DNA of 64,000 bases from Diphasiastrum complanatum (GCA_029204225.1 CM055109.1:17167590-17231589); one strand, 5' to 3'. Positions 11,590 through 56,999 are shown, counted from the first letter of the stretch. Notes: a model not told the origin generated them from the sequence alone. Program-made: numbers and translations.

Positions 11590-11776
11590 CAACCAGTTCA
11601 AAAAAAATAAAAAAAGCTTCCTGGCCCACCTTAACGCGTGTCAACACCCGTGAGGTGCTAAAAATAAGAGGAGACCTCTCTCTCTCTCTCTCAATGTGGT
11701 GGAGCCTATCCCACCATTGGATTATGTGATAAACGTCCAGATCTTGCCACGTTTTAATATCAACCATTTAAAAGAG

Positions 11777-11801
11777 GCCACGTGTTAATATAACACGTGG
11801 C
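11777..11801. promoter_or_regulatory. palindromic double G-box
   Basis: Two CACGTG cores face each other in a perfect inverted repeat: 11-base arms GCCACGTGTTA and TAACACGTGGC around ATA. CACGTGGC is the ABRE/G-box core bound by plant bZIP and bHLH factors. It lies about 2.2 kb upstream of the NHX ATG on the same strand, which fits a stress or ABA-type promoter if transcription starts nearby. The start site itself is not visible. Confidence 0.5.
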
Positions 11802-14016
11802 AAAAATCCAAGTGGCCCGAGTTCCATCAAAGCCATGGCCATGGCCACCGACCTCTCGCTCACTGCCAAAACTGATGCGTTCAACCGAGAAAAACTGATG
11901 GCGCTTAAATGGACGATCGAGATGAGGTCCACGCCACCTGGAGGTTTCTCAATGGTCAGTGATGGAGACGTGGCGGAATCTCAGCGTGACAGAAGCATCG
12001 AACGGTGGAGGGGCTTCAAACTCGGTCGAGTCGTGTCCAATAAGGAATGGGGAAGACGAGCTCGAAAATCATGTTCGATTAAATAATGTTTGATCGGGTG
12101 GACTGGTGGATCTGCGATGGCGAGTATTATAATAATTTCTTGGATCGGCAATAATTTTGCTTGGCAATCGATGGCATCTGTTTTGGTGATGGATCAATCA
12201 TATTGGAGCTGGTCAATGGTTTGATTTGCAAAATTTTAACGTATTTTGGATGCAATTACATCCATTCTGACATATATTCCTGAGCTTCAGATTTTGGCTT
12301 GCGTTCTTGCTTGAGTGGCATCCAGACGTGGTGATCTGATTTGGTAAGAGTTGCTTGTTTTTAGTTCATTTTGTCTTGGAATGGCGGTTTGTCATCCTGA
12401 ATCTGCATAATGGTTTCTATTTTGCTCCAGACAGGGTTCAGTGTGTGAGAATTTATGTTGCTTGTTTCGATATTGCTTGCTTCGTATTCAAGATTGAGTT
12501 TCTGGCGTGCGCGGCCTTCCAGTTGTTTACCTGACGGGGCAGAGCGTCGAAGGATTCACTCTTAACAGGGAAATGTTCACTATTTAAAGATTTGTTTAAT
12601 AGTTGGAGTTCATCTCTTCTAATTACAGACCTTTTAAAGTCAATCTTCTGCACAACGTTGGCTAAAATACATCAAAAGTGTGAGGAATTGTGCAACCTCT
12701 ATGATCGAGACGCAAAGATGCAGGCTCGGATGCGTTTTTCCTGAATCTGTTGATAAACGCTTTTGCCATTCGCATTTCAGTCATAGTGTCATGGGTGCAT
12801 TTTGAAAGGCTTGTATGAAGAAAGCTTGTGAGAAATGGGTTGTGGAATCGGGTCAATGGTCTGTATTCCACCGAGAAATTTGAATTCGTGCTTTTCAACG
12901 TGGAAGGCTTTTTCAAAGGTACGCAGAGTTTTATTAGCTCTCAACTTTTTCTTTTGCATTTGCTTTCAGAATAGCTTTTGCAATCGAACTGGTGAAGATT
13001 CACCTAATTCTGAACTGTGGAGAGTGGGATTCCGTTTGCTATCTGTTATACCTTTCTTTATTTTTACTCAACAATGGGCATAATTCTTAACACGCACTCT
13101 TGGAGAGCATATCTTCTCCACGAGCAAGGGACTTACGTACTTTTATAACAAGTACGTTTGCCACTGCTTTTATACGAGTACGGTCTTTTCCGATTCTTTT
13201 TGGCATGTATTCCTCCTCCTTCCAGCTCTAAAGTAGAAGCGCACTCCCGCAACCGTGAAGCCCTTACTAGGACGGTATTGATATATTGTCACGATATCTG
13301 CGATTTGACTTAACGTTCAATGTGAATACAAGATGTAGGCTCTGCCCTTTTCGGCCTATCTTTGCTTTTTATCAACCTTGACCTGTGTATCGTCCCTCTA
13401 AGAAACGGGGGCTCTGTACCAAATAAGGAACGCCAAACGCCAAAACATTCGCCCAGGCGCAGGCAACGTAGTTCATACTGGAAGTTAAACTCCCTAATTC
13501 TGATGACGGAATTGTCACGATTTGATGCCGCCATGGAACAATTTAGACAACCGGATTCCCTACGTTATACGAAAGGCTTGAAGCAGATTCTCCTAATGTA
13601 GCAGAATCGACAGTGTGTATTAACAAACACGGATATCCCTAATTGTGTCGAGAGCGATTTTACCTTGTGAATCCCCTAACGTGGATGAAAGAGGATCCTC
13701 TCTATGACTTGGTTGAAACTATGGCTAGCTAACATATACCTTCTTGCAGTTCTCTCCTCTGGGAATGGGGCTAGTTTGTGAAGTCATGCTATCACATTAG
13801 GATATATATAGTGGAAGAGGACTTTTATTTTTTAAGCATGGAGAACGTAAGTTTCATATTCTTTGGCAAATCAATCATTGATGCTGTTATGGATCTGCAG
13901 TTTGTAATTTGAGTCTACACCAGCTTCTGGACTGAAATTCTCAACGAGAGACTTTGGGAGAGCAGCTTCAAGTTTACCTATCTTTGACTACAGCCAGCTT
14001 CAAAGCATTTCCGAAG
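11802..14016 (+). other. probable NHX leader and 5' flank
   Basis: No protein domain recognised in 2.2 kb before the NHX start. A good donor (TTTG|GTAAGAG, 12344) and a good acceptor (CTGCAG|TTTGTAA, 13900) could frame a leader intron of about 1.55 kb, which would put the first leader exon just after the G-box palindromes. This is inference; transcript data would decide it. Small frames here (11835-12086, 12835-13083) lack motifs. Confidence 0.35.
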
Positions 14017-48386
<34,370 letters not shown>

Positions 48387-48780
48387 GTTGTTTTATTCGT
48401 AAGTCAGTGCTATCATCCATGGGGCCATGGTTTTATGAGTAGCTGCTTCCGATGGTTTGCCCAACGTTATCTGCCGCCAGAGTTTTGGTCACTTCACTGC
48501 TTGTAAAATGCCTGATAACTATTGCACATATCACTGACTAGGTGGAATATAAAAGACCAATTGACCTGAATTATGGCAATTTTTGGTTCACTTTGGCCGT
48601 TTATTAAAATTCCCAGGTTGAGTGTATTAATTGTTTTTAAGACTCTCAAAATGAATCAAACGTACATTTTCTATAAAAAAGGATGGAAATCAAGGGGTGT
48701 ATAGTGTGAACTTAATGACTCATATTGATTCCGTTTGCTTTTTCTATGTTTAGAATGTGTTTTTTTTTTTTGTATATAGA
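48387..48780 (+). other. NHX: NHX 3' UTR and downstream flank
   Basis: Follows the NHX stop. No canonical AATAAA was found close by; GAATATAAAAGA near 48543 is the best weak polyadenylation-like signal. No other gene. Confidence 0.4.
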
Positions 48781-48879
48781 GTTACGCAACTATTACGCGA
48801 GCAAGCTCCTAGATGTCACTACACAGCGGTTGGGATTCAAGCCTGTGCCTTGCCAGTTCGTAGTCAACAACTCTACCCA

Positions 48880-49275
48880 TAATGTCAAATTTGGCCCAAT
48901 CAAATTAAGAGGTGTAGATCATAAGGCCAATCACATTAAGAGGTGCAAAATATTTGTCCCAATCTTGTTTAGAAGTGCAAATCACTTGGCCAATTAAATT
49001 GAGAGGATCAAGCTATGTGGTTCAATCATGAAGAGAGGTGTCAATCTTGAGGTCCAATTAATATGAGAGGTGAAATTCATGTATTCCAATCAATTTAGAG
49101 GGTGTGATATGCTAGAACTCAAGCCACTACTATATGGAAGTGTGTTCTCATTGTACATACAACTTTTTTGAGAGTGCAATTTTTGACTTGGAAGCATTTT
49201 GGTCTATTCTCTCTATAACCGAGAGCAAGCTCTCTTTCTCTCTCTCTACTCGAGAGCAAGGTGCTTGGATTGACG
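48880..49275 (+). mobile_element. copia LTR-like sequence, forward, with subrepeats
   Basis: About five degenerate 35-40-base units with CCAAT(C/T)AA-TTAAGAGGTG at 48890-49110. Then CTCAAGCCACT and a CTCTCTCTACTCGAGAGCAAG stretch, which recur in inverse order at 49560-50057. No start or end is defined. Confidence 0.5.
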
Positions 49276-49559
49276 TTTCATAGTGAATTTTACTTACTTT
49301 TTTCATGTGGACGTAAGAAACTCGCTTCTATTTGGATGATTGTAACTCTTGATGTGATTGAGCTCTTGCCTAGATTCAAAGTGTGCCAATAGATAGTGTG
49401 TACCTTTCACACATGTGAGGACTCACAAATCAACAAAATTGATCTTCTAAGATGTGTGTGATTGCACATAGATCTATCACTCAATTGATGCAAACAATCT
49501 AGCTTGAAAATTCTAAGGCAAGAGCACATAAAACATGCATCTATCATTCACCATACAAT

Positions 49560-50057
49560 ATTCACATTGAGAGGCAACTTTAGATAAAAAAAAAAAACTA
49601 AGTATGGAATGGGCTTGCTCTCGGGTAGAGAGAGAATATGTAAAAAAAATTCTTAAGTGTTGGAAGCTCTCTCACCAAATTCACAAAACATAAACTGTGT
49701 CAAAGTTAGCTCTCACACTCTCATAGAGTGGCTTGAGATCCAAGATAGGTGGGAATGAAGATCAATCATTGGACCACTTTCACACAATCTCTTACATTGA
49801 TTGGACCACTCTCATGGCACCTCTTACATTGATTGGACTATTTTGGTGCATCTCTTGCTATGATTGGTCCACATTGTCAAATGACATTATGAGGTGCATA
49901 ATCATTAACCCTCTACCATCAAGCCAACTGTAAGCAATCTAAACTGTCACGAGCTAATCCAAGTCAAAATTTGGCCTAATCACTTATTTACAAATGTACA
50001 AGGGAATTTGACATAGACCCCCAAAACTCAAGATAGATAGCTTTTACAATTTCACAC
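49560..50057 (-). mobile_element. copia 3' LTR (reverse strand)
   Basis: On the reverse strand, polypurine TTTTAAGGAG is followed at 50057 by TGTGAAATTG. It includes several GTCCAATCAATGTAAGAGGT-type subrepeats (about 49900-49750), CTCAAGCCACTC, and CTCTCTACCCGAGAGCAAGC (about 49630-49610). It follows the RNase H fragment at 50076-50684. Confidence 0.6.
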
Positions 50058-50075
50058 TCCTTAAAAGATATCTAT

Positions 50076-50684
50076 CTATTTCAAAGTAGATCTTGAAATC
50101 AAGCCAAGATTAGATCTAAACTTGACAAAAGCATTCTTGAGCAATGGCTTTGTGAGAAGTTCAACAACACATGAAGATGATTTAATATGCTCCAAGGTGA
50201 TTGCCCTTCCAATGACTTTCTCCCTTATAAAATGGTGTGCTACCTCGATGTGCTCGTCTCTTGCATGGAAAATTGAATTGTTTGCAAAAGCTCGTGCCAA
50301 GATGTTGTCACATTTGACAATAGGCAGATCTTCATCCTTGATGCACTTTAGCTCCATGAGTAGCTTCTTGATCCATCATACCTCCTTAGTGGTTGTTGTA
50401 AGGGCCTTGTAATCGACTTCACATGATGATAATGAGATTGTATCTTGTTTCTTGGATAACCAAGATACAAGATTGCCTCCAATAAAGATGGTATAAGCAC
50501 TTGTGGACTTCCTATTCACTTTGTCACTTGCAAAGTCCGAATCTAAAGAAGCAACCATTGTTAGATCCCCTCCTTTGTAGATCAAACCATAATTCAATGT
50601 GGAGGACACATATCTCAAGATCCTTTTGGCCGACGTCCAATGACGAACTTTTGGATCTTGTGAAAAAAGTACAAAAAGGACCAA
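50076..50684 (-). pseudogene. Ty1/copia RNase H and polyprotein C-terminus
   Basis: Reverse-strand frame: DPKVRHWTSAKRILRYVSST, then LDSDFASDKVNRKSTSAYT, GGNLVSWLSKKQDTISLSSC and EVDYKALTTTTKEV. After a stop and frame change near 50380 it continues MELKCIKDEDLPIVKCDN, HARDEHIEVAHHFIREKVI and LLTKPL to a stop at 50076. This is a textbook copia RNase H and tail. RT is missing upstream. Changes such as CEVDYK for CEAEYK and the break show decay. Confidence 0.92.
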
Positions 50685-50752
50685 GAGTGGATTCTAATCT
50701 GATCCTCAAGAGGGATTGGTTGTTAGATTACTTGATCTATCAATCTACTTGA

Positions 50753-51405
50753 GATTAAGATCAATCTAGATCAATTCTAGATACAAAATCCTAACAAGAA
50801 CAATCATTAATTGAAGGTAGGTGTACTTTCTGGTTTCACACGTGTGAAACACTGTATGAGTACAGACTCCAACCTGAAAATCAAGTACACATATGATAGC
50901 ACCTCAAAACAATCAAAACAAATGTAGATAAATGAAGAGAATCACTCAAAATTGCTTCCAAAACCAAGATTGGTGTCTCACATTGATTATGGCCAAATAA
51001 GCCTCTATATATACACTTTTGGAGCTCAAGGTACTGATCATGCATCAGATCTCACACGTGTGAGGATGCCTTGTCACCATCATGCAATTTGACACTTGGA
51101 TCAAAACTTTCCATTTTGGGCATTTTTGGTCTATTTTTCTACTATATGGAGATCTTCTAGAAGCAAAAACTCGCCTACTTCAGCTATTTCCACACGTGTG
51201 AGCTGTCCTCTACACATGGGATGTGACACCCATTCAAAATATTTGGCTCATGCAATCATTAGATTGGTGCCATGTGTCATATCTCTAGAAAACTAGTTTT
51301 TGGCCATTTTAGCCACTAGAACTTGAATTAAATCATATGTACAACATATATGATTATGGTACATAAAAAGTACACTAGTTTCACACGTGGGACAGGCTCC
51401 ACACA
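50753..51405. mobile_element. copia LTR/leader-like region rich in CACACGTGTG
   Basis: No protein. Contains an 18-base perfect palindrome at 50833-50850 (GTTTCACACGTGTGAAAC) and further CACACGTGTG-type sites near 51054, 51192, 51382 and 51400. Similar sites recur in neighbouring copia LTRs, suggesting this is LTR sequence of the same family. Confidence 0.45.
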
Positions 51406-51410
51406 TGTGT

Positions 51411-51590
51411 GTCTATTGCAAGAGTGAGAGGCTTATTGCTAAAGTGAAGAATGATATCTCGAAACATTTTGAGATTGTAGATCTGGGAGAATCTAGGTGT
51501 TACCTTGGCTTACAGATTAACAAGGACTATGAGGGAGGTAAATTGTACATTCATCAGTCTAGATATACCCAGAAAATCCTAGATTTTTCA
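51411..51590 (+). pseudogene. Ty1/copia RT fragment (forward)
   Basis: Sixty codons of late RT: CKSERLIAKVKNDISKHFEI, VDLGESRCYLGLQINKDYEG then GKLYIHQSRYTQKIL. It sits between LTR-like sequence on its left and the opposed copia terminus at 51592 on its right, so it is a rearranged scrap. Confidence 0.85.
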
Positions 51591-51592
51591 CA

Positions 51593-52670
51593 CTCCTCAA
51601 AAATCTAGCTTGGTAAATCTAGCATAGATCTATCTATAACTCCAAGAGCTAATCTTAATTTTATAAATGGATCTTTAGGCAATGCCTTGGTGAGTATATC
51701 AGCAATGCAATCTGATGATGAAACATGAATAAGCTTGATCTCCTTTGCTTGCACTTTCTCCCTCACGAATGATGTGCAATCTCGATGTGCTTTGTTCGAA
51801 CATGGAAGACTGGATTGTTTGCAAGTTGTTGAGCTACTTGATTATCACAATATATGCATACATGCAAAACTTGAGTCCAAAAATGCTCTCAAACAAATAC
51901 TAGTCCTTTCATAAACTATGCCAAAGTCTTTTGTAGCCGAGATGTACCTTAACACCCTTTTTGCTCCTTTCCAATGACATATTAATGGACTTTGCACGTA
52001 TTGACTCAACTTGCCAACACAAAAACTAAGATCTGGTCTAGTGATGGTTAAGTATATCAAGGAACCAATAAGCATTCTATAGGTAGTGACGTCTTCAAAG
52101 GATGCTTCATCACTTTCCTTAGAAACTTTTACACTCCTTTACAATCAATCATGCTAAGATTGATCTAGCATACTTAGATTGACATATGAAGGTAAAATCA
52201 CTACTTCTAGTGACTTCTATTCCAAGTATAACTTTAAGAAGTCCTAGATCTACCATCTTAAATTCACTAGACAAGGAAACTTTTACATTCTTGATGCCAT
52301 CTAGATCATTTCCTATGAGTATAATGTCATCAACATATAAAACTAAGATTATGATCTTTCCATCATTACATTTGTAGTACAATGATGGTTCATAAGAACT
52401 TACAACAAATCCAATGGAAATAAGATAGGAATGCAACCTAGAGTACCATGCTCTTGGTGCTTGCTTGAGTCCATAAAGACTCTTCTTCAAGAGACACACC
52501 TTGTCTTCTTCTCCATCTTTGATGAAGTCCTCGGGTTGGCACATGTAGATTTCCTCTTCCAAGAATCCATTCAAGAAAGCATTTGTCACATCAAGTTGGA
52601 AGAGTACCATTTCAAGTCCAAGGGTGCCAAGAAGATCAACAAGGACAAGGATTGAGCCATCAAGGCTCAC
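51593..52670 (-). pseudogene. Ty1/copia RT C-terminal half and RNase H (reverse)
   Basis: Reverse strand: LGLEMVLFQLDVTNAFLNGF, KKSLYGLKQAPRAWYSRLHS and the catalytic LYVDDIILIG box (about 52350-52320), then FKMVDLGLLKVILGIEVTRS and an RNase H part from 52075 (MLIGSLIYLTITRPDLSF, HWKGAKRVLRYISAT). Tail motifs FHVRTKHIEIAHHS and an ILTKALPKD-like piece follow, then a polypurine TTTTTGAGGAG and LTR start TGTG at 51592. Stops and a short gap near 52080-52140 break the frame. The first third of RT is missing here but is present in the opposite orientation next door (52640-53002). Confidence 0.92.
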
Positions 52671-53004
52671 TTATAGTGACAAAGGGGAGCAAAGGAAAGA
52701 TTCTCAACTACTCAACTCTTATACTTTCTTGACTACTATGCTTGAAGAACCAACTAGTTTTGAGGAAGCAAATAAGTCTCAATATTGGAAGAAAGCTATG
52801 CAAGTAGAGTTTGATGCATTAATAAAAAATCAAACTTGGAAACTTGTTGATTTACCTTATGGAAAGAAGCCTCTTACTTGTAAATGGATATATAGATTGA
52901 AATATAATCAAGATGGTTCCATTCATAAGTACAAAGCTAGACTTGTAGCAAAAGGTTTTTCGCAAGTCAAAGGCATAGATTATGATGAAACCTTTGCAAT
53001 TTGA
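52640..53004 (+). pseudogene. Ty1/copia RT N-terminal half, inverted relative to its partner
   Basis: Forward frame: RTRIEPSRLTYSDKGEQRK (polyprotein linker), EEPTSFEEANKSQYWKKAMQ, FDALIKNQTWKLVDLPYGKK and LTCKWIYRLKYNQDGSIHKY, then KARLVAKGFSQVKGIDYDET and FAI-stop. It stops exactly where RT would go on to the -LGLEM..QLDV segment that begins the reverse-strand half at about 52640. It reads away from that half, consistent with an inversion of about 360 bases inside one element. Confidence 0.9.
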
Positions 53005-53298
53005 GATTGAGTGGATTTTGAGTGTAAGTGATTTTCTAGCTTTCTCTCTCTACCCGAGAGCTATTGATGATTTTCTCTCTCTAGTTGAGGAGAGCAGCTT
53101 GTTTTTACTTAGATTAATTTTGGAACACTTCCCACATGTGTGAGTGAGAGTTGGAAGTGTTTGAATGCATGTAGTAGTGTGTTTTTGCCATAGGATCTAA
53201 GATTGATCTTGAATCTCAATCTAATCTTAATCTTGGCGCGTCTACACACCTTAGGAGATCACAAGTACATGTGGATAATCCACAAGTGTGAAATTCAA
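53005..53298 (+). mobile_element. copia 5' LTR remnant
   Basis: Bounded on the right by a primer-binding site. Contains TTTCTCTCTCTACCCGAGAG and CACATGTGTGAGTGAG motifs seen in the other LTR-like pieces here. The left end is truncated against the RT fragment. Confidence 0.5.
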
Positions 53299-53300
53299 TA

Positions 53301-53313
53301 TGGTATCAGAGCC
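53301..53313 (+). promoter_or_regulatory. copia primer-binding site
   Basis: TGGTATCAGAGCC, complementary to initiator tRNA-Met, two bases after the LTR remnant. Confidence 0.9.
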
Positions 53314-54038
53314 TACTTAAGGTTACCATGCATTTTGATCCATTTGAGTGAAAACTACTCATCAATCTTGAGCTAGAAATTGTCAAGATCCATTTTCCTA
53401 GCTATCTTGTCCAATTTTGGATCAAAAGAGATCAATAGGGCATTGATTGGGTCTGACCTGGTACTGTACGGAATCAGGTGCTCAGACACATGTGAGGAAC
53501 ATCCAATTTCAGTTTGGGAGTTCTCTTTCATGTTTGATCCAAAAGTCTTGCTAGATAGATTCTTTTGAAGGTATTTTTGTCTAGTTTTTGATGCAATCAG
53601 TTTCATTCCATTTGGTTGAGCCAATCAAAAGTTATAAGCTTTTGAAGAGGGTTAGGTAGGGCACCTAGACCTGGGTGGACACATTTGGTTTGGTCAAGAG
53701 ATTGCTTGTTTGATCAAAAATCACAGTTGAATGCTTACCAATCTCATCTATATGTGATCTAGGCACTGTTTTGAGATCTTAGCCATTTTGTTTCATGCAA
53801 AATTTGGTTTCTTAGTGTATTTCACACGTGCTAAGAGTGTTTGATCCTAACTTTGCCCATACTCCATCATTTGATGTGAAGTAGATCTAGTTTTGGAGAG
53901 ATTGAGATAGCTAGTGAGAATCATCTCAAAGTTTGTTGCAAGATCTTGCATAAGAGATGGTAGCACACCATTATTGGATCCTATAGTGAGAGAGAAGCAG
54001 CATTTTTTGTTCATCACTTTTATTTATCTCCACTTTAC

Positions 54039-54700
54039 ATGACTTCAATGAGTTCATACTTGTTGCAACCAAGTGAGAGATTGTCTACTTCCAATTATTC
54101 AATATGGAAGTTGAGGATGGATTCCATCTTGATACTCCAAGATGTGATGGACATTGTACTTGGGATTGAGGAGGAGCCTCAAGTCCTTCAAGAAGTACAA
54201 AAATACAAGAAGAGAGCTAGGATGGCTCTCCACTACATTAAGATGACTGTCTCTAATGAGATATTGAGGGAGATTGGTGATTGTTCTACATCCAAGGAAG
54301 CTTGGGATTGTCTCAAGTCCATCTATGAGGCTAAGAACACCTCTAGGCTCCTCACTCTTAGAAATCAAATCTTCCAAAGTAGTCAAAAGAGTGATGAGAG
54401 TGCATCTAATTATGTTTTGAGAGTCAAGGATATTCATAGGGAGCTTGCATGTATTGGTGACTCAATCAATCAAAGTGAGCTAGTCCAAGTCATTCTCATG
54501 GCTTGAGAGATGAATATGACAACCTTGTCCAATCCTATGCCATTAAGGAGGAGCTACCAAGTTTGGAGGCCCTTCAAAGTGTGCTTATTTCTGAAGAATC
54601 AAGACAAGAGTACAAACTCTTGAGGATGGACAAGCTATCACTCAATATTTGCCAAGCACAAAGAGAGGAGTAAGAAGCAACACCATCACTTCTCTAATGA
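54039..54700 (+). pseudogene. Ty1/copia gag (UBN2 type)
   Basis: ATG at 54039; 155 codons to a stop at 54504: LQPSERLSTSNYSIWKLRMD, then GIEEEPQVLQEVQKYKKRAR, CSTSKEAWDCLKSIYEAKNT, RLLTLRNQIFQSSQKSDES and VKDIHRELACIGDSINQSEL. After the stop or a frameshift it continues with LRDEYDNLVQSYAIKEELPS and LLRMDKLS. About 740 bases separate it from the primer-binding site. No zinc knuckle, protease or RT follows before the 3' LTR start at 55078, so this is a short, internally deleted copia. Confidence 0.9.
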
Positions 54701-55065
54701 CAAAGCCAAAGCATAATCTTGATAATCATCATTGTTTCACATCTTATAATCTTGATCTCCATGATCCTTATGAGGCTTGGAAGCCTCAGATTTCTCTATT
54801 TATGGTGCATCCATCATGCAAGTGAAACTTTCAAATCAAAGATCATCATCAAGCATAGAGGAAGCCCATGATCATAGTGGCATATTGGTGGAGCACTCTT
54901 CAAAGGCATTGGCAAGAGATCTCTACCAAAGAGATCTTATCGTGGATATGGTGAGGGTGCTGCTATGATGGATCCCTTGGCTGATCTTCACTTCTTATGC
55001 ATACCAAAGGATCCACTCAAAAAGATTTACAAACTTCTCAAGTGATCTAGTACCTTTCAAAGCTA

Positions 55066-55250
55066 TTTTTTGAGGAGTGTGAGAAATTGGCAAAAATCTA
55101 GCTTGGAATTTTTTTATGATAGAAGTTTGTAAGTGAATCTCACATGTGTGGAGGATGTTCTCACGTGTGGAGGATTTTAAAGTAAATAAAAATGTTTGAT
55201 ATAGGGGTCTCATAGAATTTCATAGTCAAGCATTTAGGTGTAGGATGTTG
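55066..55250 (+). mobile_element. polypurine tract and 3' LTR start of copia
   Basis: TTTTTTGAGGAG then TGTGAGAAATTGGCAAAAAT at 55078. This start matches those on the reverse strand at 63251 (TGTGAAGAATTGCC) and 51592. CACATGTGTGGAGG and CACGTGTGGAGG follow. The end is not defined. Confidence 0.6.
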
Positions 55251-55423
55251 ATAGGGTCAAATTTGGCATAGATGGCAAATTATCCATTTCCACTTGTAAT
55301 GCCACTATTGAGCCAAAATAGAGTAGGATGCTTCTTATTCCTTGGCTTGGGGGTGAAGCTTCTAGAGTTGATTGGTTGCTTCTACTTGGTTGGGTGGTTG
55401 CTCCATAGTGTAGCACTGTTGAA

Positions 55424-55700
55424 CCTTCGCCAAGCCAATCTTCGCCTAGGAAACCTTCGCCAGTACTATTTTTAGATTCTGATTTTCCATATCAAGTCTT
55501 CGTCAAAATTTGGGTCAAATCTGATACATTCTTATTTGGATTTTGAGAAATTTTTCATTTTTTGAGAAGTATCGATTAATTGAATTTCGAAATCTTTTTC
55601 ACGATATAGAGATCTGATTTTTTGAAAAGTGGAATAGATCTAGCAGATCTGATCTGAGATAGTTTTGATTGAAAAATCTAGATCCAATCTCATTGCCTGC
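55424..55700 (+). repeat. left terminal repeat of the gypsy element
   Basis: Pairs with 62385-62640: CCTTCGCCAGTAC/CCTTCGCTAGTACC, GATTCTGATTT/GAGTTCTGAT, AGATCTGATTTT, and AATTGAAAAATCTAGATCCA are shared in order. Sits 20 bases before the gag ATG, which is unusually close for a complete LTR plus leader. Confidence 0.55.
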
Positions 55701-55719
55701 TTGATTTGAAACTGTTAAG

Positions 55720-56999
55720 ATGGCTGCTCCTGGAGGTGCTCCTAAGGAAGGCAATCCAATTATTATTAGAAGAGCACCCCGTTTGGATCTACCCAAATAT
55801 AATGGATTAACAGATCCAGTTAGATTTCTTCAGATCTATGCTGAATCCTGTGAAGTCTGTGGCAAGATTTTTTCCCAAGATAAACTTAAGCTGTTTCCTA
55901 TGGCCTTAATAGGCGCAGCACAAGATTGGTACTATAATCAAGATGAAACTAAACGTACAGATTGGGAGGTTGTTAAAAGAGCCTTATCACACAATTCAAA
56001 CCTCGGAAGTTTATGGAAGACCCTTTCCTACTTTTAAGTAAAATTAAAATGGGAAAGCGGGAAATGGTTCGAGATTACATTGAAAGAGTGAAACGCCTCA
56101 GATCAGAGTGCGAACTTGAGCTGATTAACGAAAATGCCATGATTATGTGGTTTTTGTCAGGTCTACCTAAACGAATCAAACGTGAGCTGAAACGCCATAA
56201 TGAGTATGCACTCTTGCAAAATGCTATGGATGATGCAATTCAGGAGGAGGATGAAGGATTCAGATGATGAGCCAAATGTCAGTATGTTGCCTTATACAGC
56301 AGGGCAGACTACTACGACATCCACAAGTTGCAGTCGCAATTTGATGAGAAAATCAAAGCATTGGAAGATTTCCATGGACAAACGAACAAGGAACCTGAGA
56401 AGTTTGCGAAGACTTTTCCTACCAGGGAACATGTCTGGTGTTCTATTTGTACAGAAAATCACATAGTGAATGAGTGTCCTCGATTGAAAAAATGAATGGA
56501 AATCAATGTATGTCATTTGTGTAATTTGCCTGATCATGAGACTGCTTTTTGCAACTTCAATCCTCAAATAATTCAGCAACGATATGCCAAAATGGGATAT
56601 CGAGAACCACAGTATGGAGGAAATCTAGCAGCTAGACCTCAACAATCTGCTCTTGGATACCCGGAGCGGTTAGCCTTACCTGCTCCACCAAAGCACCTCG
56701 CTTCTCCTGCCAAGTTGGTGGAACCAGAACTGTATAGAAGTGTTGAGCAATGGAACTATGGTAATGATCAAGAGGGTGGATCTTCAGAACAGTATGTTAT
56801 TTATGATGCCGCGCAACAACAAGCATCTAGAAACTGGACCAGAGCACCGCTTGGATGTTTTGCATGTGGAGAAAACCACAGAGTTGCAGAATGTTCAAAT
56901 AAAGAGAAATTTGTACCATTCTGTCGTGACTGTGGTTATGGACATTCTATAAAGACTGTCCAGCAAGACCGAATCCACCACCAGCTACAGCACCCATAA
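55720..56999 (+). pseudogene. gypsy gag with three zinc-knuckle motifs
   Basis: ATG at 55720: PRLDLPKYNGLTDPVRFLQI, then LFPMALIGAAQDWYYNQDE (capsid core). It shifts frame near 56000 to MGKREMVRDYIERVKRLRSE and MIMWFLSGLPKRIKRELKRH. The same frame, with stops at 56265-56270 and 56493, reads WCSICTENHIVNECP, VCHLCNLPDHETAFC and CFACGENHRVAECSNKEKFV, followed by FCRDCGYGHSI-KDCP across a frameshift near 56955. These are Cys/His knuckle variants (C-x2-C-x4-H-x4-C and relatives). Most gypsy gags have one or two. The N-terminal part matches the retrotransposon gag fold. Confidence 0.85.

Noticed and set aside
11835-12086. 83-codon frame starting MAMATDLSLTAKTDAF as a possible gene or upstream ORF
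   Set aside because: Lies in the probable NHX leader; no recognisable domain and no evidence that it is transcribed.
13847-13900. A 54-base leader intron (GTAAGT...CTGCAG)
   Set aside because: Shorter than plant introns normally splice; the acceptor may pair with a donor further upstream.
13954-14016. Upstream in-frame ATG as the NHX start
   Set aside because: Adds 21 residues (MGEQLQVYLSLTTASFKAFPK) not typical of class I NHX N-termini; the ATG at 14017 fits family length better, though transcript data could reverse this.
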